NCBI GenBank assembly: GCA_963669155.1 | Contig: OZ022583.1 | Location: 8,589,066-8,653,065 of the forward strand | Length of the DNA: 64,000 nucleotides | Source of the DNA: Arbacia lixula | Lineage: Eukaryota; Echinodermata; Echinoidea; Arbacioida; Arbaciidae | Direction of reading: 5' to 3' | Shown here: positions 25,465 to 37,041 of the stretch, in pieces | Layout: every line of letters begins with the position of its first letter | Position numbering within the stretch: position 1 is the stretch's first letter | Notes under the pieces: generated by a model | Database searches by the model: none | What the model saw: the letters and a program-made list of their open reading frames with translations, nothing else | Told to the model about the DNA's origin: nothing | Position numbers and translations under genes: made by a program

Positions 25465-25505
25465 CCCGTCCCGTCCCATCCCATCCCCTCCCCTCCCACC
25501 ATCCC
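25465..25505 (-). other. C-rich pentamer repeat; G-quadruplex candidate on - strand
   Basis: The + strand reads as CCCGT/CCCAT/CCCCT pentamers, seven or eight in a row. The - strand therefore has at least seven G3-4 runs separated by 1-2 bases, a textbook G4 pattern; the + strand could form an i-motif. It lies about 1.3 kb upstream of the CCAAT pair. Confidence 0.65.
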
Positions 25506-25930
25506 AGCCGGGTAGCTAGCACCCATGAATGGGAACAGATAGTGAGCAGACGTTATTGTGTGTCGTCACCGGCGCTGGCGCCACCGCGCCTTATGCGTCT
25601 GCGCTCGAAAGGAATGCTGCAAAGAGCTAATCACCGCACTAAGGCTCAGCCACATTATTTCTCGCGCTTTTAGATAGCCCGCCTTCTATAAAACATCCGC
25701 CAAGTCAGAGAGACAGAGAGAGAGGGAGAGAGAAATAAGAGTTAGTTGATAAAAAAGAGCTGTGATCTCTTGATTGGGTGATAAAATAGATTCCTTTGAG
25801 GCAAAATTGACAAATCAAGAAATTACCGTGACTGAAATTACAAAAGTGCGAGGGAACAATTTAGCGGGTTATAAGGATACAAGATGATCTCGTCGTGCGA
25901 TCTCAATCTGATATCGAGCTTTGGCGTGAA

Positions 25931-25934
<4 letters not shown>

Positions 25935-25980
<46 letters not shown>

Positions 25981-26584
25981 CAGATAAACAGGGGGACATA
26001 GAGACAGACAGACAGGCAGGCAGAAATTGGACATACTTTTATTGATATAAATAAGTAAAATAATTTTTTTTTCATGTGATAATGTTTTTCCTCCAATCCC
26101 ATCCACGCAAAAAGATATATAATCATAGGGTATGAATTTTCCCACCCCCATATCACTTACGTCATTTATACACCATATTGTTTTGAAGATTACATAAAGA
26201 AAAATATATAATAACACGTACGTACGTCTGGAATTAAAGGAATAACATAGTAATAAAATGTGTACGTGTCTCATGCGATGTTGGAGTTGCAACAAAACAA
26301 GTCTGAACGAGGGAGGGGGCGAAAGCTCAGGTATTTGTGAGCAGAATAAAATATCACACATTCTCTATGTCATATGTCGAGTATTATTGCGTCATTTATT
26401 CAGAATTGTGCCTGTGACTTCTTCACACACTTGTACAAGGAAGCGGCTTAGAAGGCTGTGAACTCCCCGTCCAAAAATAAAAATAGAATTAAACCTGATT
26501 GAAGATTAAACGCCAAGTTGTTACACTGATACGATATATACGTACATGCTTACCAGGAGAAAGTTGAAGGTTGGGGAGAGAGGC

Positions 26585-26618
<34 letters not shown>

Positions 26619-26638
26619 GGGGGATGAGGGGGGGGGGG
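25935..26638. repeat. (GA)n at 25935-25980 and (GA)n-(G)n at 26584-26638
   Basis: Two GA tracts separated by about 600 bases of AT-rich unique sequence. The second ends in G runs at about 26618-26623 and 26628-26638. It lies less than 100 bases from the CCAAT pair. Confidence 0.9.
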
Positions 26639-26714
26639 CAGATGGGATAAGGAGTGAAGTTAAAGTATAAGACGTAAGAAAGAAGTTGTAAGCCTAACAC
26701 GCCTTTCCAGCCTA

Positions 26715-26754
26715 CTGATTGGCTTATTGCTGCACCGAGTGTAGCGCCAATCAG
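26715..26754. promoter_or_regulatory. Mirrored CCAAT (NF-Y-type) pair, probable promoter
   Basis: CTGATTGGC (26715-26723) and its exact reverse complement GCCAATCAG (26746-26754) face each other about 32 bases apart centre to centre. Each is a strong NF-Y box (TGATTGG / CCAATCA). They lie about 730-770 bases upstream of the first ATG of the T-box gene. No TATA box is evident just downstream. NF-Y boxes commonly sit within about 100 bases of a transcription start, so initiation around 26.78-26.90 kb is plausible but not shown. Confidence 0.5.
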
Positions 26755-26874
26755 AGGGCGTCGAGAGCGGCCGAGAAAACATGTGAATCTTAGCCCTTCT
26801 GCCCACGAGCTCTGAGGGGGCTAACACACTAACGCAAGTCGGCTAGCTCGTGCGTATCAGCCGCTAGACTGGCG

Positions 26875-27482
26875 AGAGGCGAGAGACCGAGAGAGACAGA
26901 GGGAGAAAGAAAGAGAGAGGGGGAGATAGACAGAGAGACAGAGAGAGGGAGACATACACACCACCACTGTGATTATTGTAAGAAGCCAAACGTACGCGAT
27001 TACACGGCTATAGCCCGGTCACTTACGTACAATCGCAACGCCGGGCCGGGTGGCTAAAGCCCGCACATGCTCGCACTCTGAGTGGATTGGATACCGACAG
27101 TCACCACCACCACTACGACTACTACTGCTTACTATTTTGTGAAACCTCTCAAGATACTCGTGGAACATTTACGGCTAAGCCATTCATCACGGCACCTCGC
27201 TCATATTTGTTTCTCCTCGATGTGATTACTGCATATGCCCCCGTCATACCAGCCGTGTTTTCTTTCTTGCTTCCCTCCTCTCAGGATCACCCGTGCATCT
27301 TACAAGCGGCAGCCGCCCCCTCCTCCCCGGGCCTTTTACCCCTGCTTGCATGGGGGAACTGATCGCGAGGAATCATTTGTAGACACCAAACACATCTCAC
27401 TGGATTCACTTGGAAGTTGACTTGACTTCGCCCGATTTAGCGTCTCGGACGTGGCTCGTGGTCGACGATTGGCGTTCAACAG
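26875..27482 (+). promoter_or_regulatory. Probable 5' leader of the T-box gene
   Basis: Starts with about 80 bases of GA/GACA-rich purine sequence and then becomes CpG-containing mixed sequence. The frame of the T-box protein is closed by TAG at 27438-27440, so the coding start must be downstream unless an intron intervenes. Upstream ATGs include a five-codon ORF at 27067-27081, a start-stop ATGTGA at 27220-27225, a 61-codon ORF at 27235-27420 and an eleven-codon ORF at 27350-27382. A good 3' splice site (pyrimidine tract then CAG, ending at 27284) and a GTAAGA at 26978 raise the alternative that part of this is an intron. Confidence 0.45.
27235..27420 (+). other. 61-codon upstream ORF in the leader
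   Basis: ATG at 27235 to TGA at 27418-27420, ending 62 bases before the main ATG and in a different frame. The product would be Pro/Arg-rich with a PPPPP run and matches nothing I know. Its start sits in a weak context (T at -3). It could damp translation of the main frame if the leader is unspliced. It would lose its start if the candidate acceptor at 27284 is used. Confidence 0.25.
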
Positions 27483-27877
27483 ATGAAACCGGCATCGAGC
27501 GACCACCACCAGCACCCGACCATGGCCTATGCACCCATGCTCCCCCCTCGTCTCAGCGACTTCTCCGTCAACTCCCTGCTCACGCCGCCCCAGTTCTTCC
27601 CCGGTGTGTTCCGCGGCCAGGCGGCGGCGGCGGCGTGCCTACCCGGCGCCGCTGGGCTGCCGGGCTTCGCGCTACCGAAATTTGGCGAGCACCACGCGGC
27701 TTACTCCCCGCATGACCTCCTGGCAGCACACGCTCATCGCTCAGCGCTGGGCCCGCTGCACCCTATGGAAACACAGAGCGATGACTCGGACGATCCACAA
27801 GTCACGCTCGAATCCAAGGAACTTTGGGAGAAATTTCACAAAAGAGGAACAGAAATGGTCATCACGAAATCAGGCCG
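27483..27877 (+). CDS. Tbx2/3: Tbx2/3 T-box transcription factor, exon 1 (N-terminus)
   Basis: Encodes residues 1-131 and two bases of codon 132. The protein is a sequence-specific nuclear regulator; relatives bind AGGTGTGA-type sites and mostly repress. ATG 27483 is the first after the in-frame stop at 27438 but has weak context (C at -3). A second in-frame ATG at 27522 has the strong ACCATGG context and begins MAYAPMLPPRLSDFSVNSLL, the position where Tbx2 proteins have MAYHPF, so the true start may be residue 14. Then follow a short Ala run (AAAAA, about 47-51), a His/Ala-rich linker, an acidic patch (QSDDSDDP, 98-105), and the beginning of the T-box, VTLESKELWEKFHK...TEMVITKSGR. Residues 27-33 (FSVNSLL) look like a Groucho-binding eh1 motif. 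The donor is cg|GTAAGT, phase 2, after GR as in vertebrate TBX2/TBX3. Confidence 0.95.
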
Positions 27878-30800
27878 GTAAGTCTTCAAATGTTCTCATA
27901 TTTTCTCTTTCCGGCACATCTTCTCCATATCATACCATTACATTCATATTAAGAGGGGCATCACTGCTACACCTCCGGCACTGTGAGTCGTATTTTTACA
28001 CCCACGGAAGTAGAAGCAAGCAATTGATATTTTATTTCAATAATTTATGAATTACTATTTATATCTAAAGTCAAGGTATGTGGGGCAAAAGTACTGTTAA
28101 CAGTAAGATATGCTACTGTAATTGTTTATGAAACGCTATCAGAAGCACGAAAATATTTCAATGTAATTCTAAGCTATAGAGGAGTAAAACGCAAAGAGTG
28201 TATTTTTTTTGCAAGTCGTATGTATTCTGGAAGATCAATCATACTGTAAGTTATTAGCAGAAACTAGGCTGTATAATTGTATGAGATGTCTTTGTGTAAG
28301 TTAGTCTGTATAATTTTGTACAAGTATAAACACCGTAGGGGATGCTATTTGTAACCGTGTTCTTTTAAATGTATTATTTTCTGTGAATGTCAGAATTGGT
28401 CAGGATAAACATGCTGCCCTCTGCATATCCTGGTAGTATGGAAAAGCTCAAAGTAATGTAGTACATTTCGATTAATAATTGTGAAAATGGTAATTTCCTT
28501 CGTGAGAGGTTCAAAGCCCGAAGTGTATTCTATGAGTAATTCTCCTACTATAGTTGGAAGTGTGTGTCATACTGATAGGCCATTTCGCCTGTATTATTAT
28601 CCCGACGCCTATGTAATTATACCTGTATTAAATGAAACGCTTTTGCTGCCCAGGATTTAATTTGAGTAAGTGAAGGAGGTTGGTGGCTATCTGTGTTATG
28701 ATAACCTATGCTCGCACCGTAGACGAGGGCTTTTACAAATTATGAGCAATCATTGTCCCGGTGAATATAAAAACTGACAAGTTTATTTTACAATCACGCA
28801 TAGGGTAATTGGTAGCGGAATTATAACCACAGTTGGTTTCGTATGTATGGGAGAAAGGTACGAGCTCATTTCTCGATTTTCTTTTTATTGTGGGGGAGAG
28901 AAGTCATATTGTAATGTCATACAGCCTTTTAGAAGAGATGATAATTATAGCATTGATGTTGATGTCAATACAAACGTGAAGGAGAGAGAGGCAGGCAGCC
29001 GCGCCTCGGAGCGGAACACTCCCGCGCCGGCTCCCCGAAACTCCGGGCACGATGGGCGTCCACATGACCCCCTTCCCCGCCTCCCATCGAGAACGATTAC
29101 ATGCCCCAAACCCGACACAATTTCCGCAGATTTCTCACTCCAGTCCATAGCTTAGACATTTCTTCATATCAAATGTGGATGGATTTTATACAGTTGCTTT
29201 CCGATTTTTCGTTTCTACGCCGTGTTTACTTTTGGAGGTGAAAATATGAAAAGCTGAGCTGTCACGGTTGAGCGTGCATCCTCATAGCGCATTTGTGGCT
29301 ACGGTGTACTTGAATGGCCCATCAGACAGGGCAATATCGTTAGAGTTACAAACCATAGCCTCACTTCGCCGCTTTGTTGTCAGTCTCAATGAGACTTGAA
29401 AAGAAAGAAAAACACCGCGTAGAGGAGGCAATGAACTCCACACCAAAAGAGATGGGTTTCTTTGATGATTTCCCTCCCGCCTATGGTGACATTTTGGTTT
29501 GTAATTTGTAAATGAAACCTCGCGTTTGCATGTAATTTGACAATTACGGATTTGCCAGGGATGCATTGGCGGAGTAGCACAGGCGTAGTTTACTTGAACA
29601 ATGTCTGTAAGGATCGTGATAAAGAACCCCCAACAAAAGGTGTTTATTTTGATTTTCAATTTCAATGATACGCTTGTTTGTTTGTAATAGTTGTGTTTTG
29701 ATGAGTTTGCTGTTAGCATCTACACATCGCGATATTTATACTAATTATATTTAGTTATTTTATATTTCAAAACCTACCATATTACACCGAATATCTTTTT
29801 CATAATCATCTGTGCCTGTAATCAGATTAAATACACGGAGGTCGCGAATATATTACTGAGATATTGTCACTATTCCTTTCTTGAAATTCAAATGAATTAA
29901 TCTTTCTTTTCGGTTATTAACACATCATGCCCGCCACTGTCGATGCGGTATATTTGTTCAGATATATCTACCCAGGACAGCGAAAATAAGTAATACAAAT
30001 TCTGATCTGTAAAGCCCTCGCTAGCCCTTCATGAAGTTGTGCTTTTTCAAATAGAATACAAATCCTCTAAATATTATTTTCAGCCACCCAAACAAAGCCA
30101 ATTATTGTAATGAACTCCTCGAACGTTTCTTGATATGCGCTTATGATCATCACCAATCATTCTACGGTCGAGCTCACAGTGGGGGTAACTTTTGTTACTT
30201 TTTTTGTGAATACGGATTCTCCAGAGTGGAATACGGCTCATCATAAAGTGCTGATGTTTATGCTTGTAGTTTAATAATGATATTATCTTCGGTGTATTAT
30301 TCATACCCATAAGCAGAAAATGACACCCATTATGTGCGTTTCTAAGGGGAAAATCACCGCTATTTTTGCGTATTCTTATTACAATCTCTCACATTTTCCT
30401 TATAATCCTGATAATATTAACGCTAGGAGTATGCTTTTTTTAAGGAACGAGATGGCTTCAAGCTACCACTATAATGCACTGACAATGGCTTAATGATGAG
30501 TACGTGGGAAGTTGAAGTAAAACTTGCCTGTAGTGTAAGCTTTCAGAATTGAAAAATTGCTTTGTAGAACAAACGAACAAAGATGATCGTAATTCTTCTT
30601 CTCCTCCCTTCATCCTCTCCTCTCTCTCCCCCTCTTCTCTCTCCCCTCTCCATGCTTATTTTTAGGGGGTACATCAATCTCTCTGGTCCTCCGATGGGGC
30701 TAGGGTAATTTTCATGAAGAGGTTGAACTTTAAGAGTGTGCATTTTGATTCATTTAGGACATCGTTTCATAAACAAACAAAAAATAACGGGGGACTGACG

Positions 30801-31693
30801 TTTTTACTCTTTTGTTTGAGTATCCACTTTTCTAGTGAAGTGCATGGGGGGAAATGACAACAAGTGATTTGTTCGTACGGAACAGATGTAAAGTCAATCG
30901 AACAAAACCTGTGAAGTGGCTGCACTGCCTCCTAATACTTAATTCCTAGAAAAATACTGTTGTCTCGAAACTTCTATAGATATCCACCCTATGTAACCTC
31001 ATTGCTAACTGTTATACATTAAGTTCATATTTATTATGATGTATATTCACGTGCCCATTTGTCCTCTGTGTGGTATGGTTGGCTAGACCGAATTTGTATA
31101 TCATTTCAATTATTTTAAATTGAGAGACGTATTCATACTTTTTGTAATGTAATGTATGTCTAATGCGATTATGTGTTTGGGCTATAGTAAGGTCGGGTGG
31201 GTTGGTGGCGATATACGCTGTATTACATCGCCTCGTTTAATAACAGGATGCGAGTGACATAGCTAGAGGCTTCGATTAGCAATATGTAATACGGCTTTGA
31301 TGATAAATCTGCGATGAAAAACGTTGTTGATGTTAAATCCAACGTAGACCTGACATTTACAAGCTGTGAATCTAGATACCTCCTTAAACTTCTTTCTCGA
31401 AGAATGGGCGTGGTAACTATATCATGTATGACAGATAGCGGCATGTTCCGTTTCTCCTCCTTCAAACGCTGTAAACAGACGAACATAAAACCCCCGAGCA
31501 ATATATTCATGGACATAAATCACATATATATTCCTTTGCAAATCCATAGTTTTCTCCAAAATATAAAATATCGTCATTCATCATCATCACGTATGATTTA
31601 TTTGTCCCGTTTCAGGTATTCTGATTACGTGCAATAAACACGATAAAGCATGATGCGTGAGAAGACATAGGTAAGCGTAAACTGGGATAGTAA

Positions 31694-31711
31694 GCCCGCT
31701 AAGTAGCGGGC
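31694..31711. repeat. Perfect 7-bp GC hairpin
   Basis: GCCCGCT-AAGT-AGCGGGC: a 7-bp GC-rich stem with a tetraloop inside AT-rich intron 1. Confidence 0.6.
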
Positions 31712-33989
31712 GTTTGACTGGATAGTACACAACAGGGGGACGACATAACAAGATCGGTATTTTGTTATTTGGCGAATAATGTGTGTCGTGGGGACGTAGA
31801 CGAGGGAAAGCATGAGAGAAATCGACGCTGCCTGCAGACGAGTGATCCAGTTCTTTTACCAGGTTTTCTCATTTAGATTACGGGCCCAAGACTGGTTTGC
31901 TAATCAGTGTGGTCGTTGCGCGAAGACGCCGAGAAGAGTGTTACTTCAACTGGCCTCCTTCTCTCCTCTCCTTCCCCTCCTCCCATCATGTCTATTACCT
32001 ATGCCCTGTGTTCTAGGCAGGTGTGTTCATGTGTTGATCGAGGTGTGCGTTTAGCTGAGAGCAAGATAGAGACAGAGAGATAGACAGAGTGGGAGCGTAG
32101 CAGAGGGAAGTAAACGGGGCTTCTTCCTCGTTTTAACATGATATATCCGACTTAGTAATAGATAATCCAAGTCTTCTTAACCCGTCTCTTCCCCTCCTCT
32201 GCGTGCGGCTGTGTGCTCTCCGGAACACATTTTCGGAAGTGATATGGAAACGTACGTATGTATGTGCGACACATGAACGCATGTACATACATATACCAGT
32301 GGTAGAAAGAGCAAATGAGCGAGAGGAAAAGACAGTGAGGAAGGGAGAGAGAGGTAGAGAGAGTTAGAGACTGAGAAAAAGAGAGAGGTAAAATCTGGGT
32401 TATTGGGACAACGGGAAATTGGCATACAAGAGGGAGATCGGTGTTGTGTGTCGAGTGGTCTGGGCGAAAACAACAACGGATAATGACGAGATTCATAAGG
32501 CAATAACAAGACTTTTGTTATCATTAGGGTATAATTGTCGGCCCACAGACAGAGGCTAGTAGTCGGCCAGTCTGCACAAGAAGCGACCACATTCGGTTTA
32601 CAATACGCCCAAATTGCATTTCTTCTCCCCCAAACCGAAAGGAATTATTCAGCACGACATGCAATGGGAAATGAGAAAACTAGAGTGTGACGATTACATT
32701 AGAAATGAACAACACTTCTCGAGGTTAATTTGTGCACTTCTCCAAGGCAGGGTATGGCATTGCAATTGACTCTTTGTGTTTAATTTCGAGATGACACCAT
32801 TTTAGGTAGAACGCTTTTGGTTGATGAAGAGATTTATTTACCTCTTGCTTAATTGACATGTTGACGTTCAGTTCTGTGTGTTATTGCTCATATCAAATGG
32901 GCAAATGACAAGACAAGGATTGAATATATCTGAAAATTCGTTGCCTGTGAATTATTCGTTATGGAGTTCATCTAGCTTCTGTGTTTGATCATAACTATTG
33001 ACTATTGATAGCGTTTGTTCGAGCTGGAAGAAAAGCAAAGTTAGTGTGTTATGTTTAATTAACATCGTGAAATAATTGGCATTAATTTATGATTTTTTAC
33101 GACTAAATAAAAAAGAGTACTCCTTTTGATTTATTGTCTTAAAATTTGAAGTTAAGATTAAAGATTATCAATGTTAGAAGCGCCTCAGAGGTAGGAGAGG
33201 CGTGTATGGAGAAGGAATTAAACGTAAACAATATTTTTTTTATATTTTATTCATTTCAACCGAAAAAACAGTTCGCATTATTCGCGTATGTTTTTCAAGT
33301 CAGTGGTTGTACTCGGTGTCATTATTGGTATAATTGGGAGGGCAGACGTCTAAGATATCGATGAATTAATCATGGAAAATCTTCCTGGGTCATTCTTAAT
33401 GTACCGCAGAGGCAGATGGTTTGATACGCCTAGGGATTTGCGCAAATCATTCGTCTGCATGATGTGTGAAATGCCCTAAATCGGATTTTTGCATCCCAAT
33501 GCTGCAATCTCTTTGTTTCATTGTGTTGAAATCAATACGGCCTGTCTGCTCGTTACATACCTGATTTGCTATAGAATATGGATTCTTTAAAGGGCTGTCA
33601 TGGTTAGTTATCCGATCGTCATACATATCAAGCTTGTTTTTCGATGTCGTAATTACCCTGTACTCCATTATTTACTAGCGTGCAGTAATTGAAAAATATG
33701 TATGTTTTTCTTTTAAATTTGCAGTAAAAAGTTTTTTATATGCGTCAATCAAATTAATATTGGAATAATCATGCACGTTTGGCATAAAACACTAGATTTT
33801 TTGTGTCAACGTTACAGAAATTAAGCATTTTAGATGCGCTTATTCCGCTTACGGTATAGTTATGTTATAGGGACACGAATATATTTTTTATGTGATGATA
33901 TCATCGCATCGAACAGTTTCATGGTAATTGTGTCTGGTTGGAGGGATATATCCTCTTACAAGTTATAGGGTAACTTAAGTACAATGGGA

Positions 33990-34033
33990 GTAATCGGAGT
34001 GCATGCTGGGAATATTGGGCTGCACGCGATTAC
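33990..34033. promoter_or_regulatory. ZNF143/Staf-like site inside an inverted repeat
   Basis: GTGCATGCTGGGAAT at 33999-34013 matches most of the Staf/ZNF143 element (reverse strand TTCCCAGCATGCAC). The outer bases GTAATCG (33990-33996) and CGATTAC (34027-34033), plus GTGCA/TGCAC inside, make the segment an interrupted palindrome. Staf sites mark snRNA genes and many promoters, but no RNA gene is recognisable here. Confidence 0.35.
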
Positions 34034-35328
34034 TGAACGAGGGTTAACATGGCCACTCAGAAGAGCACAAGGGGTCAGTATACCAGCTCATTCTTTATAA
34101 TAGAGGATCATTCAGAGATGTGTGCAACACAATATGATACTTCTTTTCATTTGATTATTAAAAAAACACTTAAACTGTGACATAATGTTATTATTTGGCT
34201 ATTCTAAGTCGTGCATGATCACTTTATATATGCTGATTTGTTCTGCTAGATTATATGTGAAGAATTCGTGAATTTGAAACAATATGAATGTAATGTACAG
34301 GTTTATTCGACGAAAGGGAAGTAATTCAATTGGAACGCGTAAATTGATTTAGTTGTAGTATCAGTGTATCATTCTAGTTACACAAAAACACAGTAAATAC
34401 TTTAAGAAACAAATCTGAAGTATATTTTATTGTTTACAAAGATAGTAATGTTATTTCTCCTTTCCTTTGGATGCAGGGACTTTTTAACATTTAGATTAAG
34501 TCTTATTAAGCATTTTGTCTTTTAATCAATTTTGCTGAGCGAAGTGACTGTCATATTTCAATTTTCGTTTTGAATCAATTGTATTTTAAGTTTGCTCGAG
34601 TCTGTCATAATTGAATCACTTTTTGAATAATTCCCAATCGGTTGCTATGGTTTGTCGTCATTTTTTTTCTTTCATGTCTGTCAGAGAAAAGAGTTTTATC
34701 TTTTTGCTTCTAGAAAAAATGATTAGATCTCGAATATATATGTCCATTTATTATTTCAGCTTTCGTGTTAAAACTTCCACGTTCATTCAAGCTAACGACA
34801 CGACATTCGCTTCCAAGCAGATATTCGTAATCTTCTGGATCCACTTACTGCCAAAACCAATTTACGTAAACTAATTAGATATTTGTACTAGATGTTATGA
34901 AACGATGTTTTTTTACTGCTCTTTTTTTTTCTTCTAAAGATGTTTACTACCATAATTGTGTATGTATATTTCCTGTATATTTAGTGGATATTTATGATAG
35001 CATATTATTTATAAACAGTTGTCACATAATCCCACACGTGATCATAGATAAATTATTAAAAGCAATATGTATTGATTTTATATTTATTTTCGACAACAAC
35101 GACAACCACAGTGATGATAGTATATATGCAATTTGTTTTCTATTTTCTTACCCTCCGTCAAAATTGTTCCCATGGTTTCTAACTATAATGTGAAGATATA
35201 GAAATCACGTGTCGTTAAACATTATGCGACCAGTATACATTTATTGTGGAGGATGGCAACGACGACTATGACGATTTATCTGTACTGATTTATAATATTA
35301 AATATATATTTCTTGTCTCTTTCTCTAG

Positions 35329-35596
35329 GCGGATGTTCCCGTCTTTCAAGGTGCGCGTGTCCGGGCTGGACAAAAAGGCCAAGTACATCCTGCTCATGGA
35401 CATCGTGGCCGCCGACGACTGCCGCTACAAGTTCCACAACTCCCGCTGGATGGTGGCGGGTAAAGCGGACCCGGAGATGCCGAAGAGGATGTATATCCAC
35501 CCGGACTCGCCCAGCACCGGGGAGCAGTGGATGCAGAAATGTGTCTCGTTCCACAAGCTCAAGCTCACCAACAACATCTCCGACAAGCACGGATTC
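35329..35596 (+). CDS. Tbx2/3: Tbx2/3 T-box transcription factor, exon 2 (core T-box)
   Basis: 268 bases: one base completes Arg132, then residues 133-221. It carries the most conserved T-box core: [30 protein letters not shown], the DNA-contacting [31 protein letters not shown] and [33 protein letters not shown] with [22 protein letters not shown] is diagnostic for the Tbx2/3 class as opposed to Tbx1, Tbx6, Brachyury or Tbx4/5. Ends are AG|g and ttc|GTAAGT, phase 0 after HGF. Third codon positions are almost all G or C, in sharp contrast to the AT-rich introns, which also opens long but meaningless frames in the other five readings. Confidence 0.98.
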
Positions 35597-35697
35597 GTAA
35601 GTGTGACAAGAAGTTTTTCATACCTCTCTTTCTGTTTGGCGTTTTGTTTGAGCGGAGTTAGTTAGTTGAAGAGGAAGGAGAGATGGGAAGAGGGGAC

Positions 35698-35774
35698 AGA
35701 GAGAGAGAGAGAGAGAGAGTGAGAGAGAAGGAGAGAGAGAGAGAGAGATAGATAGAGAGAGAGAGAGAGAGAGA
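35698..35774. repeat. (GA)n microsatellite in intron 2
   Basis: Interrupted GA tract with GATA steps, about 100 bases after exon 2. Confidence 0.9.
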
Positions 35775-36938
35775 CTAGGTCTTGTGAACATATAGCTTTA
35801 TATACACTGATATAGGAACGAAATAAGATAGAATCCCTGCTTCACAGGTCGAAAACATACAATAATTTTGTGTGACTGCTCATTTTCAGCTGTTTAATAC
35901 AATACCACTGATCAGTGCCATAGAAAAAAAAAACACAATTACTAGCGAAAATCTCTTGATTTGAAAACTCATTTAACATGATATGAAACAAATATAAGAC
36001 CATTGAAGACAGTAGGATTAGGCCCAATGTGAAATTAACTCATAACCGACCACATCTCTGTAATCATGCTCGCATTATCGGTGTTTGCAACTGGCAGCAT
36101 ATTCTGAGTTAACTCGATAAGGGGAAAAATTGAACAATGCCGATGTCATCAAATTGAGGTCAAAATTGTCACGCTTGTGGTCTAAAGTATCAATGGAAAT
36201 ACCCCGCACATTGTAACATGGTAACATAATCGCGCATGATACCCTATATTAGGATGGGTAGTAGACAGCGTGTCTACAGGTATAGGTAATTGGTGTATCA
36301 ATTTTCAAAGGGGATGGCGCTATACTATCAAGATCGAATCACGATTGATTACGATCGACGGAAAATCCTCCTGACATAAAACGAATGTACTAAAACGTTT
36401 TACGATTTGTATGATATTTTGTGAGGTACTTGGAATATTGATTGTTTCATTAATTTTTTATGACATTAACGTCGGCTCATGATTACAAAGACATTACATT
36501 TCACTAGCATTGAGATGTAGAATTTAATGATGGATGTACTTAAAGTGATCGTGGTGTGTGGGATCGTTCGTTTAGGAAAGGAGATACATTTCCGTCTCAC
36601 ATGAACATATAGATTTACATATAATCGACACGCGATGATACGGTCACATTCACACCTACTATATTGCGTTAGTGTTACACTTATGAAATACATATTCAAT
36701 CTTAGATGATTGCACGGCATGAATGTTTTATTATAGATTTCTCGAAGACTCCAAAGGTCACGTGAGTTGAACAAGTAGTTTAATCGGTACCAACCGCACT
36801 ATTGTATGTATTTGCATTGGGTTTTTTTTAAGGAGTGATGATAGCATTCCATGTTATTTTTTTCTTTTCATGTTTGACTTTCGTCTGTAAGCCTTGGAAT
36901 AACCAATGATCTTTTTATTCAATGGGAGATAGCCAAGC

Positions 36939-36939
<1 letters not shown>

Positions 36940-37033
<94 letters not shown>

Positions 37034-37041
37034 GGGGGGGG
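36940..37041. repeat. (GA)n-(G)10 compound tract
   Basis: About 90 bases of GA with two small interruptions, then AA and a G10 run at 37032-37041. Confidence 0.93.

Larger units (their letters stand above)
20221..26700. other. Proximal upstream DNA of the T-box gene
   Basis: No gene is supported. GC content rises toward 23.4-26.8 kb, and the segment mixes unique sequence with large GA tracts. It contains an inverted repeat at 20.83 kb, a terminal-inverted-repeat element at 22.5 kb, T-box half-sites, CACGTG at 24161-24166 and a C-rich/G-quadruplex tract at 25.47 kb. Position and composition suit cis-regulatory DNA for the downstream gene, but this is inference. Confidence 0.5.
27878..35328 (+). 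other. Intron 1 of the T-box gene (about 7.5 kb)
   Basis: Bounded by GTAAGT and TTTCTCTAG. Mostly AT-rich unique sequence with no additional exon that fits the T-box frame; the protein is continuous without one. It includes a small CpG-rich patch at about 28985-29105, a perfect GC hairpin at 31694-31711, a GA-rich stretch near 32060-32100, and a ZNF143-like site within an inverted repeat at 33990-34033. The last 800 bases before exon 2 are strongly AT-rich. Confidence 0.9.

Noticed and set aside
27529..28050. 173-codon + frame overlapping exon 1
   Set aside because: It is an Arg/Ser-rich off-frame reading of exon 1 that runs into intron 1.
35276..35600. 104-codon - strand and 95-codon +1-frame ORFs over exon 2
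   Set aside because: These are shadows of the GC3-rich Tbx2/3 exon; the true frame carries the conserved T-box.
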